Source: Scenedesmus sp. ARA3 (taxonomy: Eukaryota; Chlorophyta; Chlorophyceae; Sphaeropleales; Scenedesmaceae). From it: DNA of 16,171 bases. The stretch is from assembly GCA_004335835.1 (NCBI GenBank), contig RWJK01000651.1, forward strand, positions 1-16,171, read 5' to 3'. Below are positions 6,008 to 14,224 of this stretch, in pieces. Both the position numbers and the translations under genes were made by a program. The notes under the pieces are model-generated. The model worked only from the letters and a program-made list of their open reading frames with translations, had not been told where the DNA came from and searched no databases. Positions within the stretch are counted from its first letter, which is position 1. The number at the start of each line of letters is the position of its first letter.

Positions 6008-8792
6008 CAGCCTGTTCATGGGCAACCTGGAGCTGCCCGGTGCAGCCACAGGCAGCAAGCAGATGCTCAAGGTGCCTGTGGGCACGTATGAGTTTGGAGC
6101 AAACCTGATCAGCGAAAAGGGGGTGAGACGCTAGCTGCAAATGCGCATGATGCGGTGTGCTGTCTTGCTGCTGAGCAAAGGGCATAGCCTGCGTCAACAT
6201 CCAGCAGCTGTCTGGGCCTGTTGTTTTGTTGTTTGAGGCTGCATGTTATCAGTGCCGGCAGCATCTCTCACACTGCTTGTCGCAGTGTGCGGTCTGCTGC
6301 CGTGGCCTGACTTGCTTCTGCTTGTGCTTGTGCTGCTGCTCCTGTCTGCGCTGCTGCTGCAGCACTTTGCGCTGGGCCGCATCACCACAGACGGCAGGCT
6401 GTCAGGCAGGCTCAAGTGAGTGGCTGCAGTGCAGGGAGGACAGCAGCAGTAGCAGCAGTAGCAGCAGTAGCAGCAGCAATCGCAGTGACTGTAGCAGCAG
6501 CAGGTGCAGCTGGCAGGCTGTCATGGCGTAAGGAGTTGCGGCACTGCAGCAGGGGACACAGCAGCAGACAGCAGCCGCAGCAGCAGCAGCAAATGCAGTG
6601 ACTGTGGCAGCAGCAGCAGCAGCAGCAGTTGAGCAGCCTTCAACCCGTCTCCATTCTCACATGGTGTTCGCTTACATCTGCTCCTGCGTTGCTGCTGCCA
6701 CCGCTGCCCCTGCTGCCTGCAGGTACGATTTTGCCGACTGGCTGAGCAGCCGTGTGAACATGCAGCTGAGCAATGAGGCAGGCCAGAGCCAGGTGAGCGG
6801 TGACGTCGTGTTATGTGACAAGGCACCAGTCGCCTGTGTTGACTATTGTTTGCAAGTGCAAAGCAGCATTGACTGCCAACACTGTCTTTGAGGCGCTTCA
6901 GCCATGTTGATCTTTCTCAAACCATGTCGTGTCTGCTGCTGCAGGTGATGGGTGACATTGATGTGAAGGGCAAGGACTGGAATGGGCAGCTGAAGCTGGG
7001 CACGCCGCAGTTCCTGGGTGAGCGCTGGAACAGCTAGGTATTAGCGTGGGTTTGCTGTGGCGGCGTGAACAGAGGGTGCTGTGTTTCTGAAGTATTGGAC
7101 TGCGTAACTTCAGCTGATTGATCGGCAGCTGAAGCTGGGCACGCCGCAGTTCATGGGTGAGTGATGGGCAGTGCACTGATGAACACTGCACGCAGCCTGT
7201 GACGTGCCACTTGCTTTTTGCTTCCGCCGCAGGCCTGAACTGCCTCCAACCGCTCTCACCAAGTCTGTTTGCTGCTGGAGTATTCTGCTGGCTGGGCCGG
7301 CAGCTGCGCAGCGGGCTGGGCCTAGCACCGCATCCAATCGTACAGCAATCTCTTTTACTTCCTCGGCACTTCAAATGATGTTGCCCACCTGAAGTTCAAC
7401 CATATTTCTGTATTTTCATGCGTTTCCTTGCCGCAGGCCTGAACTACTTCCAGTCGCTCTCACCAAGTCTGTCTGCTGGTGGAGAGTTCTTCTGGCTGGG
7501 CGGGCAGCTGCGCAGCGGGCTGGCGCTGCACCCAACCACACACATTATGCTCTCAATCCCTCAGTTCTGCCCACTTCCGCGCTTACAAACCATCAGAAAA
7601 GCACCATGAACACCACGATTGGTCTGTATTGTCTTTGCCGCAGGCCTGAACTACTTCCAGTCTCTCACACTCAGCCAGTCTGCCGGTGGCGAGTTCTTCT
7701 GGCTGGGCGGGCAGCTGCGCAGCGGGCTGGGCCTGGCGCTGCACCCCACCATACATTTTTGCTCTAACCCCCTCGTTTTTGCTCAAATCTGCACTGAAAA
7801 ACACCACGAAAACCATGATTATTATGTTTTATTGCCGCAGGCCTCAACTACTTCCAATCCCTCACACCTAGCCTGTCTGCTGGCGGAGAGTTCTTCTGGC
7901 TGGGCGGGCAGCTGCGCAGCGGGCTGGGCCTGGCTCTGCGGCACACGGGGCAGCAGCACATCGCCACCATGCAGGTGGCCACCACAGGCATCCTGTCAGC
8001 GCAGTACGCACACAAAGTCACTGACAAGGTGCGGGGTTGTGTGCCTGCCGGCCACGGCCAGCTTTTGTGGGTGTTGCACATCAATCTTCCTTGAGACGTG
8101 TGCACGTGCTTACATCCCAGCTGCAGCTCTCGCGGCTGAGATCCTGCCATCACTGTGTTGTCAGTGTGAGCAGATTTGTTTCCAGCAACAGGCTTCCAAC
8201 ACTGCTGCTGCTGCTGCTGGTGCTGCTGCTGCAGGTGACGCTGGCCACCGACCTGCTGTACCACTGGGCCAGCAGGGAGGCCACAGCCACAGTCGGCTAT
8301 GACGTCACACTGCGGCAGGCACGGCTACAGGGCAAGATCGACAGCGCAGGTGCGGCTGCTTGTCTTCTGGCCTGTTCCTGCAAGCGTGGCTGGCCTGCTT
8401 TATGCAGGCTCGTTTGCGTGCCTGCTTCCTGCAAGCTCGTTTGCGTGCCTGTTTCCTGCAAGTGTTGTCTGCTAGCCTGCTTCCTGCAAGCTGGTCCAGT
8501 GGCCTGCTTCCTGCAAGTTGTCTGCTGCTACAACACGGGGACCTTTCCTCGATGCAACATCTCTTGCTGCCTGTAGCCCAGCTCATGCTCACCCACAGTT
8601 GCATGTGTCGCCTTCTCGTACGTTGTTACTGATGTGTTACTTTGTGTGTTACTTTTTGTGTGTGTCGCAGGTGTCGTCAGCTGCTACATCATGGAGCGCT
8701 TTGCTCCCGGCATCAACTTCCTGCTGAGTGCTGAGCTGGACCATGCTCACAAGAACTACAAGTTTGGCTTTGGCTTCACTGCAGGAGAATAG
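4642..8792 (+). CDS. TOM40: TOM40, mitochondrial outer-membrane protein import pore, ten exons
   Basis: Exons are 4642-4746, 4966-5035, 5541-5622, 6011-6122, 6363-6415, 6723-6792, 6945-7017, 7841-8028, 8235-8349 and 8671-8792. All have GT-AG borders and compatible phases, for 990 nt and 329 aa, the usual Tom40 size. The short N-terminus ([14 protein letters not shown]) leads to [16 protein letters not shown] and then [20 protein letters not shown], the Tom40 signature, followed by THSLFMGN and YEFGANLI. The middle strands read [20 protein letters not shown], and the protein closes with a C-terminal beta-signal-like [11 protein letters not shown] and TAG. Tom40 is a 19-strand Porin_3-family beta-barrel and the channel of the TOM complex for nearly all nucleus-encoded mitochondrial precursors. 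Split codons at exon junctions 2/3, 3/4, 5/6, 7/8 and 9/10 restore conserved residues, which supports the model. Intron 7 (823 bp) is enlarged by copies of the edges of exons 7 and 8. The likely polyadenylation signal is TGTAA at 9361. Confidence 0.96.
5755..5780 (+). repeat. (AGC)n microsatellite, about 9 units, in TOM40 intron 3
   Basis: Uninterrupted AGC/CAG run in the transcript sense, far from the acceptor. The CTG tract of the same intron sits right at the acceptor instead. Confidence 0.85.
5911..6004 (+). repeat. Uninterrupted (GCT/CTG)31 tract ending 6 bp before the TOM40 exon 4 boundary
   Basis: 94 bp of perfect GCT repeat, followed only by GCGCAG and then exon 4 at 6011. In the transcript this is a CUG run of about 31 units occupying the whole polypyrimidine-tract position of intron 3. 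Open frames of pure Ala, Cys, Leu, Ser or Gln across it are translation artefacts of the repeat. Confidence 0.97.
6441..6478 (+). repeat. 9-bp AGCAGCAGT repeat in TOM40 intron 5
   Basis: About four units of AGCAGCAGT. Further CAG-rich tracts follow at about 6575-6630, still inside intron 5 (6416-6722). Confidence 0.8.
7126..7156 (+). repeat. Echo of the 3' end of TOM40 exon 7 plus its 5' splice site
   Basis: 31 bp match 6987-7017 at an offset of 139 bp with one mismatch. They encode [10 protein letters not shown] against [10 protein letters not shown] and are followed by GTGAGT, against GTGAGC at the true donor. The copy lies in intron 7 and has no matching acceptor. Confidence 0.88.
7221..7840 (+). 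repeat. Tandem array of about 200-bp units carrying the acceptor and 5' part of TOM40 exon 8 (three decoys before the true exon)
   Basis: Copies begin after GCCGCAG at 7233 (A), 7437 (B) and 7644 (C). The true exon 8 begins at 7841. Spacings are 204, 207 and 197 bp. Each copy repeats roughly 90-100 bp of exon 8 ([20 protein letters not shown] onward to LRSGLGLAL) and then diverges at CTGCACCC. The intronic spacers also resemble one another, as shown by shared GCAC/ACCACGA and TCTGTATT stretches. None of A-C is followed closely by a good 5' splice site, so they are exon fragments, not full cassette exons. A is visibly decayed. B and C are nearly intact at protein level. Confidence 0.93.
8365..8525 (+). 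repeat. Degenerate minisatellite in TOM40 intron 9
   Basis: About five to six irregular units of roughly 25-30 bp built around GCCTGCTTCCTGCAAGCT, with TCGTTTGCGT spacers in the middle units. It lies between exon 9 and exon 10 and has no coding role. Confidence 0.75.
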
Positions 8793-9360
8793 GCTGCTGC
8801 AGGTGACAGCAGCAGCAGCAGGGGCTTTAGATGTGTCCGTGTTACTCCTAAGGTTTAGGTTGCGTTGAGCAGCGGTTGCAGTTGCCGGCTGGCAGCCGCA
8901 TGAAGTTGCAGCAGGGCATGTTGATGTAGGTCATGGTGGTGCCAAGGGCACACATGCAGCTGCTGATGCAGTTGCTTCTGGCACATGTTGTGGGATGCTA
9001 TGGGTGCGTCTGGCTTGCTGACACAGTTGTGTTGCACGCTGAGCCTTGTCTGTTTGCCTTTGCAGCTCACAGTGCCAAGTCAATGGCACTGTGGTGCGAT
9101 GCTTTGTGATGACGTGTGCGCAGCATTTAGAAAGCCACTTGCATTGCAGCTGCGGCAGTTGCAAAAAGACGCTGTGCTGCGTGTCATGCAGCAGCTCCTG
9201 TGCACATATGTTTGTGCGACAAGTGTTTCCTGTGCTATTACGTCTCGTATATCCGCCTCCGAGCACGGGATGTGCTGGTGTTCTGCTTGTGGCAAGTGGT
9301 GGCCCAGGTTGCAACATAGTAATGGTGTGCATATGTTGCTTGTCCTCTTGTGTGTATGGC

Positions 9361-9365
9361 TGTAA
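9361..9365 (+). terminator. Candidate TOM40 polyadenylation signal TGTAA
   Basis: First TGTAA found downstream of the TOM40 stop at 8792, giving a 3' UTR of roughly 570-590 nt. Confidence 0.45.
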
Positions 9366-10393
9366 TGGCATGACGGTCCGACCGCTTGCGGCAGCCGCAA
9401 TGGCATTGTTGCGCAGGCTTTTCACTCGATTACAAGAGCTGCTGCAGTAACCGTAGCATTGATCGGTGTGTGTTGCTGGAGCGGTTGCGTTCCGGTTGTG
9501 GGGAAGCATGCTCATTTTGTGCAGCAGCCAACCCTATGCAGGCTCAGTAATAGCATCAGCGCCTCTGCATTTGCTGTCTACTGTTGATGGTCAGGCGCAT
9601 CCAGGCAGTCCTGTTTGCTGCCTGCACACTGCGCCAATGCTGATTTGTGCCAGCTCTAGCAATCAAGGTTGTGCATCGTACTTGTTGCTGCCGTGGCATG
9701 CACAGCAATAGCAGGCATCATCAATGCAAGTTGCCAGCCAGCAATTGTTTGCGTACAGAGCAACTGCTGGGCGCGCAGTATGCTGCATGCTTGTTGCGAT
9801 GGTTGCAGGTGGTGTGCTGGGTGCATCATCAGCATATCTTGTGGTTACCTTGTGGCAGTATCTATCCAGGTGCCTGATGCAGGGTTGCATGCTATGATGA
9901 GACTGTCTGTGGCCCACCTGCTGTCTGTAGTTGTGTTTGCTGCGGCAACGCTACAGCCGGTTTTGACTCATGAGAGACCAGCATGCAGGATTTTACTGGC
10001 TTCGTTGCGGTGATAAGCATATTGATTATGTTCAACGCCGCAGTCTTGCTGGAGTACATCTGCTATCCCTTTGCAATGATGTGTGCATCGTGGCATGGAT
10101 CGTGTGCATCTGCAATGCTGCAGCGCTGCCACGCTGATGCAGCAGCTCCTAGGTGGATGATCCGTGTGTTGGCCCTGATTTACAAGGTGTTGTGCCACCC
10201 GGGTGCCACCCTCTGCTGACTGCAGCTCTGGCAGGGGCCCTGGTGTGTGGTGGGCGGTTGCATTCTTGGGCCTATCATTTGGGCTGCAGCTGTGGTGTAA
10301 TGCTCAGGACCGTCGCTGTACTCGCAGCCGTACCCGGAACTGTAACTCTTTATACCAGAAGGGATCAATTGCCAAAGAAACGGGAACGTGAAG

Positions 10394-10398
10394 TTACA
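10394..10398 (-). terminator. Candidate polyadenylation signal for the ARM-repeat gene
   Basis: TTACA on the + strand is TGTAA on the - strand. It is the first one found beyond the stop at 10760 and implies a 3' UTR of about 365-385 nt. Confidence 0.45.
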
Positions 10399-10759
10399 AC
10401 TGAACCTATGCGCAATGCCACACGGCATGCACATGCTGCAGCAACGTTGCTGCACAGGTTAACCTGTGACCAGAGGAAGGCTGAGGGTAGCGTTTCCACC
10501 GCAGACAGGAAAGGCTGAACATGGCAGCACGTACCGCCTAGCAATGTTTTACTGCAGCTGTTGCAACAACACAACAGCACAGCAACAACTTCCTCAGGCT
10601 GCCCTGACAGCACAGTGCTGCTCAACCACTGCTCCACCACTGCAGTGCAGCGCGCGCTTTGATGTGCTGCACGATTGAGCTTTTCGAAGGCCAGTCACTG
10701 CATTCAGCATCGCCGCCACACAGCCACAACCGCAGGCTGCCTTGGCGATAGATATCTGC

Positions 10760-13700
10760 TTAGCTGAAGCGCGCACGCTTCGATGCGTTGCCTGAATCTT
10801 GGCGGCTGCTGTCCCTGCCGCTGCTGCTGCTCAGGCGAACAGCATCTAGGGAGCTATGCTTACCCTGCCCTGCTGCTGCCGGTATGAGTGCTGCAATCAT
10901 GGCGGCGGCGGCTGTTGTTGCTGCTGCTGCTGCTGCTGCTCCAGCTACGTATACGCCTGCCGCGAGGACAGCACCACCAAGCCTGCTTGAAGATGGTGTT
11001 GATGCAGCTGCTGGCGGCACCTGTGGTGCCTGTGGCGCTGCTGCTGGGAGCCACGCTGCTGCTGCTGCCGCTGCCGCCGCCGCTGCTGCTGCATCTGCTG
11101 CCGCTGCTGCTGCATCTGCATCTGCTGCAGGGACAGCACCAAGCCTGCTTGAAGATGGCGTTACTGCACCTGATGTCGGCGCAGGTGCTGCTGGTGGCGC
11201 TGCTGCTGGGAGCCACGCTGCTGCTGCTGCCGCTGTTGCTGCTGCCGCCGCTGCTGCATCTGCATCTGCTGCAGGGACAGCACCAAGCCTGCTTGAAGAT
11301 GGCGTTACTGCCACTGATGTCGGCGCAGGTGCTGCTGGTGGCGCTGCTGCTGGGAGCCACGCTGCTGCTGCTGCCGCTGTTGCTGCTGCCGCTGCTGCTG
11401 CATCTGCATCTGCTGCAGGGACAGCACCAAGCCTGCTTGAAAGTGGCGTTACTGCAACTGCTGGCGGCGCAGGTGCTGCCAGGGGTGCCAGGATGTGCAG
11501 TGCTGATTCTGCTGTAGTCCGCACTACCTGGTGGCTGCTGCACTGCAGGGCCGCCAGCCTCGCTACAACTCCCGGCACAGTGGCAACTTGCTGCTGTAAA
11601 CCCAGGTCACTCCCAGCCAGCAAGTACAGCGCACACGTTGCTGCCATCTGCGTGTCCTGGCTGCTGTTGTACAGCATCTGCGCCAGCCCCTCTACAGCAC
11701 CTGGCTCAGCAGCAATCCGCCGCTGCAATGCTAGTTCACCAAACGCTAAGAGGCCGAGTGTGCTGGCTGCCATTCCCTCATGCCCGTCCCTACTGCTGCT
11801 GGCTAGCATCACCACCAATCTTTTTACAGCTTGTGGCACAGCAGCCACCTGCCGCTTCAGAGCCAGATCACCAAAAGCTAGGTTGCGCAGTGTGCTTACA
11901 GCTGCGTCCTGAACCTCAGAAGTGCTGCCGAGCAGCTGCACCATCCTCTCTACAGCCCCAGGCACAGCGGCGACCTGCTTCTTCAAACCGAGGTCACCAT
12001 CAGTTAGGTGGTACAGTACGTGAGCTGCTGCCTCCTGCACTTCCTGGCTGCTGCTGGCCAGCAGCTGCACCAGCCGCTCTACAGCACCCTGCTCAGCAGC
12101 GATCTGCTGCTTCAAATCAAGGTCCCCACAAGCCAGGCTGCTGAGTGCGCCTGCTGCTCTGCACTGTACATCAAGGTTGCTGCTGCCCAGCAGCTGCACT
12201 AGCGTCTCAAAAGCTTGGGGCACAGCGGCAATCTGCTTCTGAATAGCCAGGTCACCCCAAGCTAGGTCGTTCAGTGTACGTGCTGCTTGCGCCTGCACAT
12301 CCTGGCTTCTGCTGGCCAGCAGCTGCACCAGCTTTGCTACAGCTTGCGGCTCATTGGCAATCTGCTGCTGCAGGGCCAGGCCAGCAGACGCTAGGTTGCG
12401 TAATGCGCTTGCTGCTGCCTGCTGCACTCTCTGGCTGCAACTGTCCAGCAGCTGCACCAGCCTTGTTACCGCACCTGGCTCAGCAGCAATCTGCTGATTC
12501 AGAGGTGGGCTGCCAGCAACTATGTTGTGCAGTGCTTTCACTGCTGCCCGCTGCACATCAGTGCTGCTGCTTTCCAGGAGCTGCACCAGCCTCTCCACAG
12601 CTTGCGGCGCAGTAGCAATCTGCTTCTGTGAGGCCAGGTCACAAGAAGCTAGGTTGCCCAGTGCGACTGCTGCTGCCTGCTGCACACCCTGGCTGCTGCT
12701 GGCCAGCAGCTGCACCAAGTTCTCTAAAGCTTGCGGCTCAGCAGCAATCTGCCGCCTCAACGCCATGTCGCCCCAAGCTAGGGTGCCCAGTGCGCCTGCT
12801 GCTGCCAGCTGCACGTCCGTGCTGCTGCTGGCCAGCGGCTGCACTAACCTGTACACCCGTGCTGCTGCTGGCAGTGGCCCTGCTGCTGTTCCAGCTGCAT
12901 GTGCTGCTGCAGTGGGGGCAGCATCAAAGCCACCTGCAGGAGCAGCTGGCTGTGCAGCAGCTGGCAGCGCAGCTGCTGGGAGTGGCGCTGCTGCTGCTGT
13001 TGCTGCTGCTGTTGCTGCTGGCGCTGCTGCTGCTGATGTGAGTGCAGCTGTCACCTGCAGGCGTTGCTGTGAGCTCACGCTGCCTTGTAGCAAGCTGTGC
13101 AGCACGCGCTCTGCTTCCTCCTGCACGTCCTGGCTGCTGCTGGCCAGCAGCTGCACCAGCCTCACTACAGCTTGCGGCTCAGCAGCAATCCGATGCTTCA
13201 AGGTCAGGTCACCACAAGCCAGGTTGCCCAGTGCACCTGCTGCTGCCTGCTGCACACCCTGGCTGCTGCTGGCCAGCAGCTGCACCAGCCTCTCGTCAGC
13301 TTGCGGCTTGTTGGCATTTTCCATCTTCAAGGGCAGGCCACCAGCAGCTAGGTTGCGCAGCGCGCCTGCTGCTGCCAGCTGCACACCCTGGTTGCTGCTG
13401 GCCAGCAGCTGCACCAGCCTCACTACAGCACCCTGCTCAGCAGCGATCTGCCACCGCAAAGCCAGGTCACCAGCAGCCAGGTTGCCCAATGTGCCTGCTG
13501 CTTGCTGCTGCACTCCCTGGCTGCTGCGGTCCAGCAGCTGCACCAGCCTCTTTACAGCTTGCGGCTCATTGGCAATCTGCTGCTTCAAGGCCAGGCCACC
13601 AGCAGCTAGGTTGCCCAGTGCGCCTGCTGCTGCCTCCTGCACACCCTGGCTGCTGCTGGCCAGCAGCTGCACCAGCCTCGCTACAGCACCCTGCTCAGCG

Positions 13701-14224
13701 GCAACCTGCTGCTTCAACGCCAGGTCACCAGAAGCTAGGTTGTGCAGTGCGCGTGCTGCTGCTTTCCGCACCTCCAGACAACCACTGCCCAGCAGCTGCA
13801 CCAGCCTTGCTACAGCATCCTGCTCAGCGGCAACCTGCTGCTGCAAGGCCAGGTCATCAAAAGCTAGGTTGCGCAGTGCGCCTGCTGCTGCTTCCTGCAC
13901 ACCCTGGTTGCTGCTGGCCAGCAGCTGCACCAGCCCTGATACAGCACCTGGTGCTTGAGCGACTTGCTGCCTAAGCATTGGGCACTCATAAGCAAGGCCC
14001 TTCAATGCCTGCGCTGCCGCCTCCTGCACACTCGGGCTGCTGCTGCTCAGCATCTGTGCCAGTCCTGCCAACGCTCCTGGCGCATTGTCAGCAGCCCTGC
14101 CGCGGAGGATATCCGCAAGCTGCCGCGCAGCTGTCATCTGCTCAACCCCGCTGCTGCCGTCCACAAGGCGCAGCAGCACATCTATCTCCTGCGTCCCAGC
14201 AGCAGGTGTGTCTCCAGGTGGCAT
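10760..14224 (-). CDS. Large armadillo-repeat protein with alanine-rich spacers and basic C-terminus
   Basis: A single uninterrupted frame of 1155 codons. The ATG at 14222-14224 (context GCTGCCATGCC) is the first ATG after the in-frame stop at 14318-14320; an upstream exon spliced near 14305 cannot be excluded. After about 10 residues comes a divergent first repeat. About 19 armadillo repeats follow with consensus AVxRLVQLLASSSQxVQ-AAAxALxNLAxGDLALKQQIAAEP. Nearly all are exactly 43 residues. The array is split after eight strong repeats by an Ala/Pro-rich linker (about residues 390-455) and ends near residue 917. The tail has about three 48-residue Ala-rich units, each with a PSSSRLGAVPAADAD block, then a Ser/Arg/Lys-rich end finishing KRARFS, a possible nuclear localisation signal. 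ARM solenoids bind proteins. Vac8/ARO-like is the nearest general class, but partner and role are unknown. Strong repeat identity suggests recent internal expansion. Confidence 0.87.
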   Translation of the reverse strand: MPPGDTPAAGTQEIDVLLRLVDGSSGVEQMTAARQLADILRGRAADNAPGALAGLAQMLSSSSPSVQEAAAQALKGLAYECPMLRQQVAQAPGAVSGLVQLLASSNQGVQEAAAGALRNLAFDDLALQQQVAAEQDAVARLVQLLGSGCLEVRKAAARALHNLASGDLALKQQVAAEQGAVARLVQLLASSSQGVQEAAAGALGNLAAGGLALKQQIANEPQAVKRLVQLLDRSSQGVQQQAAGTLGNLAAGDLALRWQIAAEQGAVVRLVQLLASSNQGVQLAAAGALRNLAAGGLPLKMENANKPQADERLVQLLASSSQGVQQAAAGALGNLACGDLTLKHRIAAEPQAVVRLVQLLASSSQDVQEEAERVLHSLLQGSVSSQQRLQVTAALTSAAAAPAATAAATAAAAPLPAAALPAAAQPAAPAGGFDAAPTAAAHAAGTAAGPLPAAARVYRLVQPLASSSTDVQLAAAGALGTLAWGDMALRRQIAAEPQALENLVQLLASSSQGVQQAAAVALGNLASCDLASQKQIATAPQAVERLVQLLESSSTDVQRAAVKALHNIVAGSPPLNQQIAAEPGAVTRLVQLLDSCSQRVQQAAASALRNLASAGLALQQQIANEPQAVAKLVQLLASRSQDVQAQAARTLNDLAWGDLAIQKQIAAVPQAFETLVQLLGSSNLDVQCRAAGALSSLACGDLDLKQQIAAEQGAVERLVQLLASSSQEVQEAAAHVLYHLTDGDLGLKKQVAAVPGAVERMVQLLGSTSEVQDAAVSTLRNLAFGDLALKRQVAAVPQAVKRLVVMLASSSRDGHEGMAASTLGLLAFGELALQRRIAAEPGAVEGLAQMLYNSSQDTQMAATCALYLLAGSDLGLQQQVATVPGVVARLAALQCSSHQVVRTTAESALHILAPLAAPAPPAVAVTPLSSRLGAVPAADADAAAAAAATAAAAAAWLPAAAPPAAPAPTSVAVTPSSSRLGAVPAADADAAAAAAATAAAAAAWLPAAAPPAAPAPTSGAVTPSSSRLGAVPAADADAAAAAADAAAAAAAAAAAAAWLPAAAPQAPQVPPAAASTPSSSRLGGAVLAAGVYVAGAAAAAAATTAAAAMIAALIPAAAGQGKHSSLDAVRLSSSSGRDSSRQDSGNASKRARFS
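10966..11470 (-). repeat. 144-bp minisatellite in the C-terminal coding region of the ARM gene
   Basis: The block GGACAGCACC...AAGCCTGCTTGAA recurs at 10966, 11131, 11275 and 11419. Spacings are 165, 144 and 144 bp, all multiples of three. Units encode the Ala-rich 48-residue repeats around AAWLPAAAP and PSSSRLGAVPAADAD. The first spacing is longer because of extra alanine codons. Confidence 0.9.
11500..14130 (-). repeat. 129-bp tandem coding repeat (ARM array)
   Basis: The anchor CAGCAGCTGCACCAGCCT (+ strand) or its variants recurs at 11543, 11672, 11804, 11930, 12059, 12188, 12317, 12446, 12575, 12704, 12833, 13145, 13274, 13403, 13532, 13661, 13790, 13919 and 14048. All spacings are 129 bp except 132 and 126 bp in the divergent part (a compensating pair) and the 312-bp step across the alanine linker. 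Confidence 0.92.

Larger units (their letters stand above)
8793..10759. other. Gene-poor stretch between TOM40 and the ARM-repeat gene
   Basis: I find no open frame with a recognisable family or a splice-compatible gene model here. The first part is expected to be TOM40 3' UTR. + strand TGTAA signals occur at 9361-9365, 10296-10300 and 10341-10345, of which the first is the best candidate for TOM40. The far end holds the 3' UTR of the - strand ARM-repeat gene. Sequence is moderately CTG/TGC-rich without long repeats. Confidence 0.5.

Noticed and set aside
5836..6200. Open frames with long Ala, Cys, Leu or Gln runs around the CTG tract
   Set aside because: They are translations of the (GCT)31 intronic microsatellite; exon 4 of TOM40 begins only at 6011.
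8931..9515. 194-codon - strand frame and overlapping + strand frames downstream of TOM40
   Set aside because: No recognisable domain and no splice-supported extension; the openness is of the kind seen throughout this stop-poor, CTG-rich sequence.
11000..11500. CRISPR-like regular repeats
   Set aside because: The repeats are in-frame coding minisatellites with no unique spacers, in a eukaryotic genome.
12522..13974. Long + strand open frames (up to about 478 codons) opposite the ARM gene
   Set aside because: They are antisense shadows of the 129-bp ARM repeat; their Cys/Ser/Pro-rich repeats mirror the ARM codons and match no family.
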